Of a DNA stretch of 64,000 nt, positions 1 to 9,520 are shown piece by piece. The stretch is from contig NZ_AP031572.1 in the NCBI RefSeq assembly GCF_040436315.1, positions 682,001 through 746,000 on the forward strand. Reading direction: 5' to 3'. The stretch's first letter is position 1. Each line of letters opens with the position of its first letter. The notes under the pieces were generated by a model, which saw only the letters and a list, made by a program, of their open reading frames with translations, was not told the DNA's origin and made no database searches. Position numbers and translations under genes: made by a program. The stretch comes from Synechocystis sp. LKSZ1 (GTDB lineage: Bacteria > Cyanobacteriota > Cyanobacteriia > Cyanobacteriales > Microcystaceae).

Positions 1-1204
1 AAGCAAACCCCACAACAGGAAAGATTAAGCCACCCCACACGGCCCGGGCATCGGCCAGACGGCTGAGGTAGGTCAAACAAAGAAGGATCGCAAAGAAAAA
101 AGCTGAACTGACGAGGGTATCCCTCAATTCCCAGGGCCCACTGAAGTAAAGTAGGGCCCACCACCATAGAAAAATCGCCGGGGCCAGGAGGAGTAAACGG
201 GGCAAAATACCGGTTTTTTGAACGTTGTGGGTAGTCGTGAAAACCCCAAAGGGATTTTGGACAGAGACATTATCCGTAAAGGCCCAGGTAAAGCGCGTCC
301 CCATCCCTTCTGCTGTGGTTTCTGAAGGTACAATCCCACTGGCAAAATCGGCATTGGGAAAATTAGCCAGAATACTGAGACGAAATTGTGACAAAGGGCC
401 TTGAGGACTGCTATAAACCCAACGGGAAGCACTCTGGGCCTGGTAACTCACCTGGAAAGTGGCTGATTCGTCGGCATTAAGGGCCAACGGAAAATGATAT
501 TCTCCTTGGTTTTCCGGCTGGAGTGGCCGGCCCTGTTGCTCAATGCGGTAGTCTTGCAAAAGCGTGTAGCCAGACGGCGGAGGTACCTCAAACACAAAGT
601 CCTGGCGACGCTCAAGGCTATTGGTGACTCGGTATTCTGCTTTCAAGGCCGATTGATAAATAAAGCGGGGGCTAGCCGGGTCGAAAACCTGATTAATTTT
701 GACCTCAATCTGAGCAGAACTTGGCGACAAGAAACGATTGACTTGTTGGAGCCGTTCCACCTCGGTGGCCTTGCCGTCTATATAGACAAAGGTACTGTAG
801 GGTTCTTCAATAACATACCGAAGTCGGGGAGCCACCTGCTCTAAGCGTTCTCCTGTCACCGTAGTGGCTGTTTGCTGGATTTGTTGTTGTTCCCAGTGAT
901 GGTAGCGATTAGCGAGGGTAGAACAAAGCAGGAAGCCAAAACTCACAATGGCGAGTAACACCAATCCATGACCCACCTGATGCCATATTTTGCTGTAGTT
1001 GACCAGCAGGGCCGTTAACCCGTCTGCTCTATTTTCTTCTGAATGATGACGCTGGGAAAAATTCAGCCAGCCTAAAACCACCCCTAGGCCAAGCAAGAAC
1101 AAGAGCAACCATTGACTGATCTGCCAGGCCTGTTGCCCAAACTGTAACAATTCCTGGGGATGGGTCAGGTCGGGGAGGGTAAAAGTACTGGGAGCGGACT
1201 CCAT
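1..1204 (-). CDS. Membrane protein of unknown function (3' end cut off by window edge)
   Basis: I translated the minus strand from an ATG at 1204-1202 and found an open frame through to base 1, about 401 codons, with no stop, so the C-terminus lies outside the window. The protein begins MESAPSTFTLPDL, has a hydrophobic segment near residues 30-50 and another near 80-100, then a long soluble region rich in beta-type sequence (roughly residues 110-320). It returns to hydrophobic segments with a run of tryptophans (FLWWWALLYF) near residue 345. The layout, a large extracytoplasmic domain between membrane helices, loosely resembles CreD-like inner membrane proteins, but I do not recognise the family. 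It lies 38 bp downstream of the site-2 protease gene on the same strand, so the two could be co-transcribed. Function unknown. Confidence 0.75.
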   Translation of the reverse strand, partial: MESAPSTFTLPDLTHPQELLQFGQQAWQISQWLLLFLLGLGVVLGWLNFSQRHHSEENRADGLTALLVNYSKIWHQVGHGLVLLAIVSFGFLLCSTLANRYHHWEQQQIQQTATTVTGERLEQVAPRLRYVIEEPYSTFVYIDGKATEVERLQQVNRFLSPSSAQIEVKINQVFDPASPRFIYQSALKAEYRVTNSLERRQDFVFEVPPPSGYTLLQDYRIEQQGRPLQPENQGEYHFPLALNADESATFQVSYQAQSASRWVYSSPQGPLSQFRLSILANFPNADFASGIVPSETTAEGMGTRFTWAFTDNVSVQNPFGVFTTTHNVQKTGILPRLLLLAPAIFLWWWALLYFSGPWELRDTLVSSAFFFAILLCLTYLSRLADARAVWGGLIFPVVGFA

Positions 1205-1242
1205 AGGGGGTCTCCAATGCCATCTTTACTTGGTGATGTCCT

Positions 1243-2781
1243 TTAAATTCTGAGCCACTGGGCCAGGGCACCGGGTAGGGGCAAAAGAATGCTCACCAAG
1301 ATGGTCATAGCCAAGATCCCCAGCAAGTCACGGCGATTATCCAGCTCCGTCACATCATTCAGGGCCGGTTGATCCCCTACGGGCATCAGGAGCAAAATAA
1401 TGGCCCAGAGGAAAAAGTCGTGGCGCAGAAAAGCCAGTACCAGCATCACGATGCGCGTTAATTGCCCAACCACGATCGCCGCCCGTTGGCCGAGCATGGC
1501 ATGAATAATATGGCCCCCATCCAGTTGACCGAAGGGCATCAGATTCAGGGCCGTCACAATCAGGCCCAGATAACCGGCAATGGCTAGGGGATGAAGGGCC
1601 AGGCCCTGTTCAGGGCCAAAGCTCGCTCCCAGGGCCAACTTACTGACTACCCCCATCAGCACGGAGAAACGGGGATCCAGCGAGGAAAAGGTCAACAGGT
1701 TACTCTTCTCTGTGAGGGGAACCACCTGGGATTGACTTAACCCCCACCAAAGGAGGGGCAGGGCCACCACTAATCCCCCCAAGGGCCCCGCCAGGGCCAC
1801 ATCAAACAGGGCTCGCCGATGGGGCACCGGGGATTTCATTTGGATAAAGGCCCCGAAAGTGCCGAGAAAAAAGGGCACGGGAATAAAGTAGGGTAGGGTA
1901 CTGCGAATACCGTAGGCCCGGGCCGTCAGATAATGGCTCAATTCGTGACACCCTAAAATGAGGATAATACCCACACTGTAGGGAAGGCCTTGCCACAGGG
2001 CCTCGGGATTGGATTGTAGGGCCTTATCGGTAACGCCGGACATGCCTGCACCAACGACTAGGGTGGTAAAGCTGGTAATTAAGAGCAGGGCCAGGGCCAA
2101 CCAAGGACGGGTTAGGCGGTCGGTCTCCGGTTGGGTCGGGGTCTCGGTTTTAGGATTGGGAACCAGGGCAAAGAAGGGTTGGCCCTGCAAGCTTTCCTGA
2201 AATAACACCAGAAAGCGGTCGCCAAAGGCCCGTTCTACATTCTCTTTAATGCGCTGATAGGCCATTTCTGGGGCCGCCTGGAGTTTGCCACGACAGAGGA
2301 TGGCTTGGGGCCGATAATCCAATTGTTGGAGGTAATAGACTCCCCAGGGAAAGCAATCTCGCAGGGATTTTTCCTCATGGGCATCAATGGGACGGGGGCC
2401 GCCAGTCGGGGAATTAGCAGTGGACAGGGGGGCTAAATCAGCTTGCTCAGACCCGCTTTCCGTCGAAGAAGTAATACGGCCCCTCTGCACCAACCACCAG
2501 TACAGCCAAGGACAGACTAAAAAAGGCCCCAATAGCAAAATCAAGGGCATGGGTTCCTTTTCGCCGTAGATCGCCGCCCACAGCGTCCAGAGAAAAGCCG
2601 GCAACATCAGCACGGACCACAGTAGCCAAATCGGAGTACGGGTTATCTTTGCCGCATTATTTTGCACAATCAGATACGTGATAATGCCCAGCAGAAATAG
2701 AAATAGCCACATGGTCAAAAACTCAATGGAAGACAGGCCAGTTTCCTGGTTGCAACGGGAAGTAGGGGAGATAAGTCCCAT
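1243..2781 (-). CDS. Site-2 protease family intramembrane zinc metalloprotease (M50)
   Basis: 512-residue polytopic protein. It has the M50 zinc site HELSH at residues 279-283 inside a membrane helix and the second motif NLMPFGQLDGG around 413-423, whose Asp completes the metal site. The order is: N-terminal helices (about 24-100), a soluble linker and small domain (about 105-225), then the catalytic membrane core to the C-terminus. This matches the cyanobacterial/plastid EGY-like branch, in which a soluble domain precedes the core. S2Ps cut membrane-anchored substrates such as anti-sigma factors within the bilayer; the substrate here is unknown. The ATG at 2781 gives the full open frame; an in-frame Met at residue 24, just before the first helix, is an alternative start. 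Only 39 bp separate it from the divergent gene at 2821. Confidence 0.9.
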   Translation of the reverse strand: MGLISPTSRCNQETGLSSIEFLTMWLFLFLLGIITYLIVQNNAAKITRTPIWLLWSVLMLPAFLWTLWAAIYGEKEPMPLILLLGPFLVCPWLYWWLVQRGRITSSTESGSEQADLAPLSTANSPTGGPRPIDAHEEKSLRDCFPWGVYYLQQLDYRPQAILCRGKLQAAPEMAYQRIKENVERAFGDRFLVLFQESLQGQPFFALVPNPKTETPTQPETDRLTRPWLALALLLITSFTTLVVGAGMSGVTDKALQSNPEALWQGLPYSVGIILILGCHELSHYLTARAYGIRSTLPYFIPVPFFLGTFGAFIQMKSPVPHRRALFDVALAGPLGGLVVALPLLWWGLSQSQVVPLTEKSNLLTFSSLDPRFSVLMGVVSKLALGASFGPEQGLALHPLAIAGYLGLIVTALNLMPFGQLDGGHIIHAMLGQRAAIVVGQLTRIVMLVLAFLRHDFFLWAIILLLMPVGDQPALNDVTELDNRRDLLGILAMTILVSILLPLPGALAQWLRI

Positions 2782-2820
2782 CGTAATTTCCAGTGTAGGA
2801 CATCTCCCTGTAAGCTTTTT

Positions 2821-3522
2821 GTGAGTAATATCCTGTCCACGCTGTCCCTCTTTGCCATTTTGAATTCTTCAGCCAAGCTTCCTCGTCTCATTTTGCCCCC
2901 CGTCTATCGATTTGCCCCGAACCGCGATATTTTGGGGGGAACTGCCTACTTGATCCTACATCCTGCTGGCAATCTCCTGGTGGATTGTCCCCATTGGGAC
3001 GAGGTTACCCAACACTTTTTAAACCAGCAGGGCGGAGTCCGTTGGTTGTTTCTGACCCATCGTGGCGGTATTAGCAAAGACATCGGAGCCATGCAAAAAA
3101 CGCTCCAGTGTGAGCTGGTGATTCAAGAACAAGAGGCCTATCTTCTGCCAGGCTTACCTGTCACCAATTTCCATCAGACCTGGGAACTGCTGCCCGATCT
3201 GCGTGCGTTTTGGACTTCCGGCCACTCACCGGGATCGGCTTGCCTCTACGACCGTCGCCAGGGGGGAATTTTATTTACTGGTCGGCATCTGCTTCCCGAT
3301 GCCCAGGGCCAGCCCCGGCCCCTGCGTTTAGCGAAAACCTTTCATTGGCCCAGACAAGTCGCCCAGGTGCATCGCTTGCTAGAGCAGTTTAGCCCCGACA
3401 CCCTGGAACATATCTGTCCAGGGGCCAATTCGGGCTTTTTGCGGGGACGGAATACCATCGCTAATGCTTACCAGTCCCTAGTCGATAGTAATGCTCTGGG
3501 GGCGTTGACTGGAGAAGGATGA
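2821..3522 (+). CDS. Metallo-beta-lactamase-fold protein with degenerate metal site
   Basis: 233 residues, starting at GTG. The fold signature is clear: an early strand-turn region (ILHPAGNLLVDCP), the LFLTH strand, GHSPGSACLY and LFTGRHLLPD. The canonical HxHxDH motif is reduced to THRGGISKD, and the Asp of the usual GD motif is replaced (FTGRH). Only the His of GHSPG and perhaps one other ligand remain, so binuclear hydrolase activity is doubtful. It may be a structural or binding member of the family, of the kind common in cyanobacteria. It is divergent from the site-2 protease with a 39-bp gap, and its 3' end overlaps the convergent small gene at 3478 by 45 bp. Fold call confident, function unknown. 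Confidence 0.8.
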   Translation: MSNILSTLSLFAILNSSAKLPRLILPPVYRFAPNRDILGGTAYLILHPAGNLLVDCPHWDEVTQHFLNQQGGVRWLFLTHRGGISKDIGAMQKTLQCELVIQEQEAYLLPGLPVTNFHQTWELLPDLRAFWTSGHSPGSACLYDRRQGGILFTGRHLLPDAQGQPRPLRLAKTFHWPRQVAQVHRLLEQFSPDTLEHICPGANSGFLRGRNTIANAYQSLVDSNALGALTGEG

Positions 3523-3681
3523 CGAACTTCCCGAGGAAGCGTTGCCCTGTTTCTCGAGCCAACTTTTCAAGGGGTCATCGGAGGGTTTGAGGCGCAAAAG
3601 GCCAGAGACAAACCCGCCACTAAAGGCAATGGGTTGCTGGAGTAATTCCTTGGCAAGGGGTTGCAATTCATCCAAAAACAT
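3478..3681 (-). CDS. Small conserved-looking hypothetical protein
   Basis: Reading from the ATG at 3681 gives 67 residues starting MFLDELQPLAKELLQQP, followed by a compact hydrophobic/Gly stretch (AFSGGFVSGLLRL), DPLKSWLEKQG and a Ser-rich tail. I chose this start because AGAGGA lies about 8 nt upstream. A longer reading to 3786 (102 residues) is open, but overlaps the upstream gene by 64 bp and its first 35 residues look low-complexity. The gene follows the 249-residue unknown on the same strand and overlaps the 3' end of the convergent MBL-fold gene. No function recognised. Confidence 0.55.
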   Translation of the reverse strand: MFLDELQPLAKELLQQPIAFSGGFVSGLLRLKPSDDPLKSWLEKQGNASSGSSSSFSSQRPQSITID

Positions 3682-3722
3682 GGAAAATTCCTCTGGACAT
3701 GGGAGGTTAAGCAGGTCGTTTT

Positions 3723-4472
3723 TTAAGTTAACGCATTCTGGGGCGTCAGGCCTTGAATGGCCGCTAGACTGAGGTTGTTGAGACAATACCAGTGGTAGGT
3801 GAACAGATCCGGCGTTGATGTGCCGAGGGAGGCAAGGGCCGGTGCAGCGGGAAAGGGCCAGAGACGGTCAAAGATAATCTCCTGGTTCAGCAGACTAAAT
3901 TGCAGGAGATACACCGATGGCGGCGCGGCCAAATCTTCCAGCAGATGCTGGCCCAGGTGCTGGAGTTGCTGATACTGGGATGTGGTCAGAGAAAGGGGTT
4001 GCTGGTAGGCGTTGGGCATCATGCCTTCACCGATAATGGCCCCGTAGAGGGCCCCCTGGGCCGTCCAAATAATCGGTAGCCAACAATCCCCTAGCCCTTG
4101 GGGGTCAGCGTTAACCGGGATGTGGAGGTGTTGATGCACCCATTGGCGACGGCCCTGGATATCTTGACAGGCCTGGTACATGGCCTGGGCTGGAAAGGTT
4201 AACCATTGGGGCAGTTGAATGGTGAGGGGACAGTAGATACGACCGGCAAGATTGGTGTGGCGTTGGGCCCCTTCCGACCAGAGGGAGGCGGCGGCAATCG
4301 TTTCAATAATAGTATGGGGAGAATGGGCCATAATGGCCTGCTTCAAAGCTGAGACCATTCGTTCCGTGACGGGGGAAGCGGCAATTAAGCGTCCCTCCTG
4401 CTTCATCTTGGCATTGACAATAATAGTGACCCGCCCATTGCGGTTTGGTGCTTTCAGTTCTAGATGTGCCAC
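3723..4472 (-). CDS. Hypothetical cyanobacterial protein (249 aa)
   Basis: 249 residues from a GTG start (MAHLELKAPNRNGRVTIIV). No signal peptide or clear membrane helix. The sequence looks globular, with an N-terminal basic strand region, a central Trp/Pro-rich part (WLTFPAQAMYQAC, WLPIIW) and a C-terminal half with YLLQFSLLNQEIIFDRLWPFPAAPAL. I do not recognise a domain. It is 79 bp from the 3' end of sasA on the same strand and is followed by the small gene at 3478, so the three could be read together, although no functional link to the clock is implied by sequence. Confidence 0.65.
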   Translation of the reverse strand: MAHLELKAPNRNGRVTIIVNAKMKQEGRLIAASPVTERMVSALKQAIMAHSPHTIIETIAAASLWSEGAQRHTNLAGRIYCPLTIQLPQWLTFPAQAMYQACQDIQGRRQWVHQHLHIPVNADPQGLGDCWLPIIWTAQGALYGAIIGEGMMPNAYQQPLSLTTSQYQQLQHLGQHLLEDLAAPPSVYLLQFSLLNQEIIFDRLWPFPAAPALASLGTSTPDLFTYHWYCLNNLSLAAIQGLTPQNALT

Positions 4473-4551
4473 AGTTTTCTAACCTACCGTTGATTCGCGT
4501 CCCCACAGGCGTGTCTGCCGGCTTGCCCCGCTTCTATTATTTTCCCCCAAT

Positions 4552-5727
4552 TCAGCGATGCACAGGCAGAGTAAAGTGAAAACAACTCCCCTGATTAGGA
4601 ACACTGTTGACCCAAATTTGGCCGTAATGAGCCTGGATAATCTTACGACAGAGAGATAATCCCAAGCCGTAGCCCTCCTTTTCTTGATCCCGCTGGAGCC
4701 GAAAATGGCCCTCAAAAATAGACTCTTGTTTTGAATCGGGAATACCTGGCCCGGTATCCGCGAGACTAATTTGTATCTTTTGAGTAGTACGATGCAGGGC
4801 CGAAAGGGTAATGCTTCCCTGGTGGGGCGTGTACTTAATTGCATTGTCGAGCAAGTTAACAATCACTTGGCGAATTAATTCTTCATCCGCAAATACCAGG
4901 GGCAGGTCTTGGGGAATATCGCAGTGAAACGTCAACATCTTTTCCTGGAATTGTTCCTGGTAAAGTTCCAAAATTTCGTGCAGGAGGGATTGCAGGCAGA
5001 GGGGGCGACAATTAACCTGAAACTGGGCGTTCATGTTGCGCGAGGCCTGCAGAATGTCGGTAATGAGACGATTCATGACCTGAAACTGCTTGCGGGCCTG
5101 GTAGAATAACTGCTCGCGTAGGTGGGGAGTTTTGGCGTGCTCCGGTTTACTTTGCAATAGCTCCAGGGTTTCTACTGCAATGGAGGCGGCGGTGAGGGGA
5201 CTACGGAGGTCGTGGGCCAGCATCGCCAAAATTTGATCTTTAAACCGGAGTTGTTCGAGCAGGGCCTCTTGATCCTGTTTGAGCTTAAAAATTTCATCGG
5301 TCATTTTCATCAGTTCCCCAGAATACCCCACGGCGGAGATTTCTCGGGGACAACTGGGAGCCTGCTCTGTTGTGGGCTCTTGGGGGTCAGATGAGCTTGA
5401 AAACTGCTGTAATTTAAGTAATTCCTGCTCCCAGCGGGGCCACCATTTTTGCAGTTGATGGACAATATTACTGCCCGCCAGCACTTGACGGGGTTCCGGG
5501 AGAAACTTGACTAATGAAGGTGTGGCAACTAAACGAAAATGCTCCACCAAGTGGGGGTGCTGACTAATTTCTAGAACCTGGAGATCAAAGCTTTGGTGGC
5601 ACGCTAAATTTTCTAAGTACGCTCGGATGTCCTGCACATTATCCTGGGAGTTGGGGCGCTCATCAATAAACAGCAAGAACTGCAACGAGACAGGTGGTGA
5701 AGAGCCTTGTCCAGAGGAAGTTGACAT
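4552..5727 (-). CDS. sasA: Clock-output sensor histidine kinase SasA
   Basis: 391 residues from the ATG at 5727. The N-terminal 90 residues form the KaiB-like, thioredoxin-fold input domain (SLQFLLFIDERP through VATPSLVKFLPEPRQVL). It is followed by a short linker, the phosphoacceptor H-box MLAHDLRSPLTA, and an ATPase domain with the N-box NLLDNAIKYTP, DTGPGIP and GLGLSLC. In the known system SasA binds KaiC through the KaiB-like domain, autophosphorylates, and passes phosphate to RpaA to drive circadian transcription. Cytoplasmic; no membrane segment. A longer reading from a TTG at 5763 adds 12 residues but lacks a better ribosome site. The kai genes are not in this window. Confidence 0.95.
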   Translation of the reverse strand: MSTSSGQGSSPPVSLQFLLFIDERPNSQDNVQDIRAYLENLACHQSFDLQVLEISQHPHLVEHFRLVATPSLVKFLPEPRQVLAGSNIVHQLQKWWPRWEQELLKLQQFSSSSDPQEPTTEQAPSCPREISAVGYSGELMKMTDEIFKLKQDQEALLEQLRFKDQILAMLAHDLRSPLTAASIAVETLELLQSKPEHAKTPHLREQLFYQARKQFQVMNRLITDILQASRNMNAQFQVNCRPLCLQSLLHEILELYQEQFQEKMLTFHCDIPQDLPLVFADEELIRQVIVNLLDNAIKYTPHQGSITLSALHRTTQKIQISLADTGPGIPDSKQESIFEGHFRLQRDQEKEGYGLGLSLCRKIIQAHYGQIWVNSVPNQGSCFHFTLPVHR

Positions 5728-5834
5728 GCGACGATGGCTGGCGAGGAAGGGGTGGGCAGGCAATGCGAAGCCTCTCCTTACTACTCTAGACCATGGGGGT
5801 ACGGAAACTTTGGCGCAACGAAGACAACTTTCGG

Positions 5835-7256
5835 CTAATCAATACGGTGAATTTTTAAAAAATTAGTGCCTCGGGGTTGCTTGGTGGGAATCCCGGCCAT
5901 GATTAAAATTTGGTCGCCTGGCTTCACCATCTGACGTTCTCGCAGATTACGTTCTGCCTGGGCGATCAGGTCTTCAAAGCTATCAAACTCCTCATGAATC
6001 AACAAGGGAATCACCCCCCACACCAGATTAAGGGCATGGTAAACTCGTTCGCTAGGGGTAAAGGCCACCACGGGAACGGAAGGCCGCTGATTGGAGGCTA
6101 AGAGAGAGGTGTGGCCACTGGTGGTAAAGGTGACGATCAGCCGCAGGTCTAAAATTTCATCAATGACGACCAATGCTTCACTGAGGGCGTGGGTCTGGGT
6201 ATTGGCTGCTGGGGGGGCATTCTCAAACTTTAAATCCCGCTCGGTTTCTTCGGCAATGCGTCGCAGCATAGCCACGGATCGGGCCGGATAGGCCCCGACG
6301 GCGGATTCCCCGGAGAGCATGACGGCATCGGTGCCGTCCAGAATGGCGTTGGCTACATCACTGGCTTCGGCCCGGGTCGGCCGCGGATTATGGATCATGC
6401 TATCCAGCATTTGGGTCGCTGTAATCACCGGAATACTTTTGAGGTTGCAGGCCCGAATAATTTGTTTTTGCAGACGGGGCACCTGTTCCGGCTTCATCTC
6501 GACCCCCAGGTCACCCCGCGCTACCATCAGGCCCTCCACCACGGCCACAATTTCATCTAAATGATTGATGGCTTGGGGTTTTTCAATTTTGGCAATGACC
6601 GGCAGGTCAGGATAGTTGCGTTCTGCCAGAAAGCGTTTTAAGGCCAGAATGTCATCGGCCTTGCGAACAAAACTGAGGGAAACCCAGTCAATGCCCTGGC
6701 CTAGGCCAAACTCCAGATCCTGTTGATCCTTGGGAGTCATCGACGGCAATTTCAGATCCAGGCCGGGAATATTCACCCCTTTGCGACTTTTGAGCAGGCC
6801 ACCGGTGACCACTTCGCAGACGACGGCGGGGTCTTGTAGGGCCACCACGCGCAATTCCATTAACCCATCATCGAGCAGAATGCGTTCCCCCAGGCTGGCC
6901 TCCTCCGCCAAATAGGGATAGTCCAGGCCAACGGCATCGGGAAAGTCGGCCCAGCGGGCTAAGGGAACCAGGGTCAGGGAGTCACCCTCCTTGAGGGCCA
7001 GTCCTTCTCCTGGCAGTTGCCCGACCCGGATTTTAGGCCCCTGCAAGTCCTGGAGCAGGGTGATGGGACTATCTAATTCCGCTTCTACCGAGCGGAGGAG
7101 TTGCACAATCCGGGCGTGGTCGTCGTAACTCCCGTGGGAAAAATTGAGACGGGCCACGTTCATGCCGGCATTGACCATCTCCCGCAGGGTTTCGACGGAA
7201 CTACTGGCAGGGCCAATGGTGGCCACAATTTTTGTCCGATGGGTCAGGGGTTTCAT
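5835..7256 (-). CDS. pyk: Pyruvate kinase
   Basis: 473 residues. It starts with the family hallmark [13 protein letters not shown] and contains the substrate/metal region RLNFSHGS, the catalytic-lysine signature [16 protein letters not shown], the metal-binding GDLGVEM and the potassium/ATP-site segment ATQMLDSMI. The C-terminal allosteric domain ends [22 protein letters not shown]. The length fits the shorter of the two pyruvate kinase types found in cyanobacteria (about 480 versus 590 residues); it lacks the extra PEP-utiliser-like tail of the long form. It transfers phosphate from phosphoenolpyruvate to ADP in lower glycolysis. Single gene between sasA and psb28, all on the minus strand but with separate gaps of over 100 bp. 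Confidence 0.97.
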   Translation of the reverse strand: MKPLTHRTKIVATIGPASSSVETLREMVNAGMNVARLNFSHGSYDDHARIVQLLRSVEAELDSPITLLQDLQGPKIRVGQLPGEGLALKEGDSLTLVPLARWADFPDAVGLDYPYLAEEASLGERILLDDGLMELRVVALQDPAVVCEVVTGGLLKSRKGVNIPGLDLKLPSMTPKDQQDLEFGLGQGIDWVSLSFVRKADDILALKRFLAERNYPDLPVIAKIEKPQAINHLDEIVAVVEGLMVARGDLGVEMKPEQVPRLQKQIIRACNLKSIPVITATQMLDSMIHNPRPTRAEASDVANAILDGTDAVMLSGESAVGAYPARSVAMLRRIAEETERDLKFENAPPAANTQTHALSEALVVIDEILDLRLIVTFTTSGHTSLLASNQRPSVPVVAFTPSERVYHALNLVWGVIPLLIHEEFDSFEDLIAQAERNLRERQMVKPGDQILIMAGIPTKQPRGTNFLKIHRID

Positions 7257-7373
7257 GGGTCAGACTCTTCTAACGCGACGTGGCCCCTTTAGTCTAGGGC
7301 CAGTTTGGCGAGATAGAGGTCAAGAAGATATCAAGAAGTGACTAACAAATGAGACAGACTCACCCCCAACGCT

Positions 7374-7709
7374 TTAGGCTTTGGTAAATCCCAGGCCGTT
7401 TTCTTCACCGTAGCGTTCCATAAACCGCACAAACCGATCCCACTCAGTTTGGGAGTTCAAAATCAGGGTTGCTTCAATGGAAGTCGGGCGGCCGTTGACA
7501 AATTTTCCTTTAACTTCTCGGGTGACAATTTCTCCTTCCTCATCCACCAGGTACATCCCAGTAATCTCATCACTGCTTTCCTTATTCAGGATGGTGGGCG
7601 CATCGAAGTAGAATCGCGCCGTTCCGCTGACTCCCGTTTTGGAACGGGTGACCCGCACATCGGGAATCACCGTTTCCTTGACACCCCGAGAGAATTGAAT
7701 TTCGGCCAT
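7374..7709 (-). CDS. psb28: Photosystem II assembly protein Psb28
   Basis: 111 residues, matching the usual length of about 110. It carries the conserved N-terminus [25 protein letters not shown], the [11 protein letters not shown] centre and the C-terminal RYGEENGL segment. Psb28 is a soluble thylakoid-associated factor that binds CP47-containing PSII assembly intermediates on the cytoplasmic side. The start ATG at 7709 has AAGGA about 9 nt upstream. It is divergent from the DinG-like gene with a 78-bp gap that must hold both promoters. Confidence 0.96.
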   Translation of the reverse strand: MAEIQFSRGVKETVIPDVRVTRSKTGVSGTARFYFDAPTILNKESSDEITGMYLVDEEGEIVTREVKGKFVNGRPTSIEATLILNSQTEWDRFVRFMERYGEENGLGFTKA

Positions 7710-7787
7710 GCTTGTTATCCTTAAAAGTTATAAACCGTAGTTTTTTATCATCTCACAAATTCTCAAGACCCGAAAAGCACACTCTCC

Positions 7788-9287
7788 ATGGCACTGCTAG
7801 AGGCTCAAATCCACGACGTCATCAAACAATGGCTCAGGCAAGCCACGTCCCCTCCCTGGCCCCATGCCCTGACCCTCGGTCGTTTGATTTCTCGGGCCCT
7901 CCGCCTTAAACGCTCAGCGCTACTCCAAACCGGCAGTTTACCCCACCGTTATAGTTGCAGTTATCTCCTACCTTGTTTGCTCAATCCTGAAGCCATTCAT
8001 CTCGTCGTTACGCCGGCCCGTCGAGAGCTGCTACAAACCAAAGAACTGCCGCAACTCCAGGCCTGGTTAGCGGAGCACACCTCTTTTTCTTCCCCCTATC
8101 ATTTGCCCACCCTGCTCACGCCTGCTGAATGGTTCGCCCAGGCGGCCCAGTGGACGGGCCAGAATAATCAATTAACCTTGATTGAACAGGCCGATGACCT
8201 TGAAGATTGGGCCAGAGACTATTTCACTGTCGAGATACGACCGGAGGATTGGCAGAAATGGCAAGGCCAATTCCCCCACCTGGAGAGTGCGCTAATAACC
8301 TGCTATGAAGCTCTTAAACAATCCCTGCTGGCGCGGCCCGACAATCCCCATAACTGTTATTTTCTAACCCCAGAAGATCTAGCCTGCCTCCGTCAGAGTC
8401 TAGCACTCCTTTTGTCCCAACCTGTCTCCCTACCAAAAGTCCAGGCCTTAGCCCCGTTTTGGCAGGAAAATCCAGAGCAATCTTTGTTGTGGGCCAGCCT
8501 CGACCGTTCCCAGGGCCAGGTCACTTTGCACCTCAGCCCCCTGGAATTGGCGTCCTATCTCCGCCCCTACTGGCCGCCCCGCCAGGCCCCCTTGATTCTA
8601 CTGGGGAGTTTCCTGGATCCTGAGCGTTCCGCCACAACCTACCGTCAGACCCTCGGCCTCCCCGACCTCCTCTGCCTGAAATTTTCACCCCAGCGTCAAA
8701 CCGAATCGATCCGCGTTTATCTGCCCGACGCTTTGCCTCTGCCCAATACACCAGAATTTCAACCCAGGGTGTTTGGCCAAATCCAGGACCTACTCCACCA
8801 GGCTGCACCCTCCCAACCAACGGTAATTTTGTTAGATGATGTCCCCCTTAAGGCCCAACTAGCCAGTCAGTTAGCAGCGGAGTTTGGCTCTCGGGTGAAG
8901 GTTGAGAACTTCCCCTTCCCAGCCAACGGTATTTTGATCAGTAGTTGGTCGGCTTGGCTAGTCGCCCAAGACCAACGTCAGCCCCAGCTATTGATTTTGG
9001 CGACCCTCCCCCTGCCGTCCCCCGAGCATCCTCTCGTGGCCCATCGCATTAGCTACTGTAAGCGTCATCACCAAGATTGGTTTCGGGGCTATCTTCTCCC
9101 GACGGCCCTGCGGGCTTTACAACAAGCGGTCTTACCCTTGCGAGAGGGGCAGGGAACCCTGGCAATTTTGGATCATCGGGTTAATTCCCGGAGCTATGGC
9201 CGGGAAATTCTGAGGGCCTTAGAACCCTATGGCCGCTGTAGTTATCTCGATCCAACGGATTTAGGAGAATTCCCCTCGTTGGGTTAG
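7788..9287 (+). CDS. DinG-like helicase-family protein lacking a visible Walker A motif
   Basis: 499 residues. The C-terminal 150 residues look like the HELICc2 domain of DinG/XPD-type helicases: ATLPLPSPEHPLVAHR, then FRGYLLPTALRALQQA, and a final block with the LDHRVNSRSYGREILRALEP pattern. The N-terminal part, where motor domain 1 and a GxGKT nucleotide loop would be expected, shows no P-loop; the corresponding region reads RSALLQTGSLPHRYSCSYLL. I also saw no DEAH box or Fe-S cysteine quartet. It may be an ATPase-dead relative with a structural role in DNA metabolism, or depend on a partner. Divergent from psb28. Confidence 0.65.
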   Translation: MALLEAQIHDVIKQWLRQATSPPWPHALTLGRLISRALRLKRSALLQTGSLPHRYSCSYLLPCLLNPEAIHLVVTPARRELLQTKELPQLQAWLAEHTSFSSPYHLPTLLTPAEWFAQAAQWTGQNNQLTLIEQADDLEDWARDYFTVEIRPEDWQKWQGQFPHLESALITCYEALKQSLLARPDNPHNCYFLTPEDLACLRQSLALLLSQPVSLPKVQALAPFWQENPEQSLLWASLDRSQGQVTLHLSPLELASYLRPYWPPRQAPLILLGSFLDPERSATTYRQTLGLPDLLCLKFSPQRQTESIRVYLPDALPLPNTPEFQPRVFGQIQDLLHQAAPSQPTVILLDDVPLKAQLASQLAAEFGSRVKVENFPFPANGILISSWSAWLVAQDQRQPQLLILATLPLPSPEHPLVAHRISYCKRHHQDWFRGYLLPTALRALQQAVLPLREGQGTLAILDHRVNSRSYGREILRALEPYGRCSYLDPTDLGEFPSLG

Positions 9288-9423
9288 GCTCTAAAGTCGA
9301 AGTCGGAACCTTGGTCAGAGGCATTGATTGGGCCGTCATACGGGCGTTTTCCCACTGCGGCCCTAGGATCGAGAGGGCCAGACTGAGGAGTATGAGTTCT
9401 AGGCGTGTTGACCAATGGCTCAT
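9181..9423 (-). CDS. Possible small secreted protein (low confidence)
   Basis: 80 residues from the ATG at 9423, preceded by a good ribosome site (GGAGG at 9436-9432, 8 nt spacing). The N-terminus (MSHWSTRLELILLSLALSILG) looks like a signal peptide or anchor. The second half lies antisense to the end of the DinG-like gene, which lowers confidence because that part could be an incidental open frame. No recognisable domain. It occupies the otherwise empty 233-bp interval between the DinG-like gene and txlA. Confidence 0.3.
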   Translation of the reverse strand: MSHWSTRLELILLSLALSILGPQWENARMTAQSMPLTKVPTSTLEPNPTRGILLNPLDRDNYSGHRVLRPSEFPGHSSGN

Positions 9424-9520
9424 TGGTGTAGCCTCCAAAATACTGGCAAGGATGTCTCCCAGTAAATCAGAGGCATTTAGTAATTAGGGGGCAGAACGGG
9501 CCAGTTTTGAGATTGCCCCG

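Noticed and set aside
494-844. 116-residue plus-strand frame
   Set aside because: It lies antisense to the truncated membrane protein gene that is open on the minus strand from 1204 to 1.
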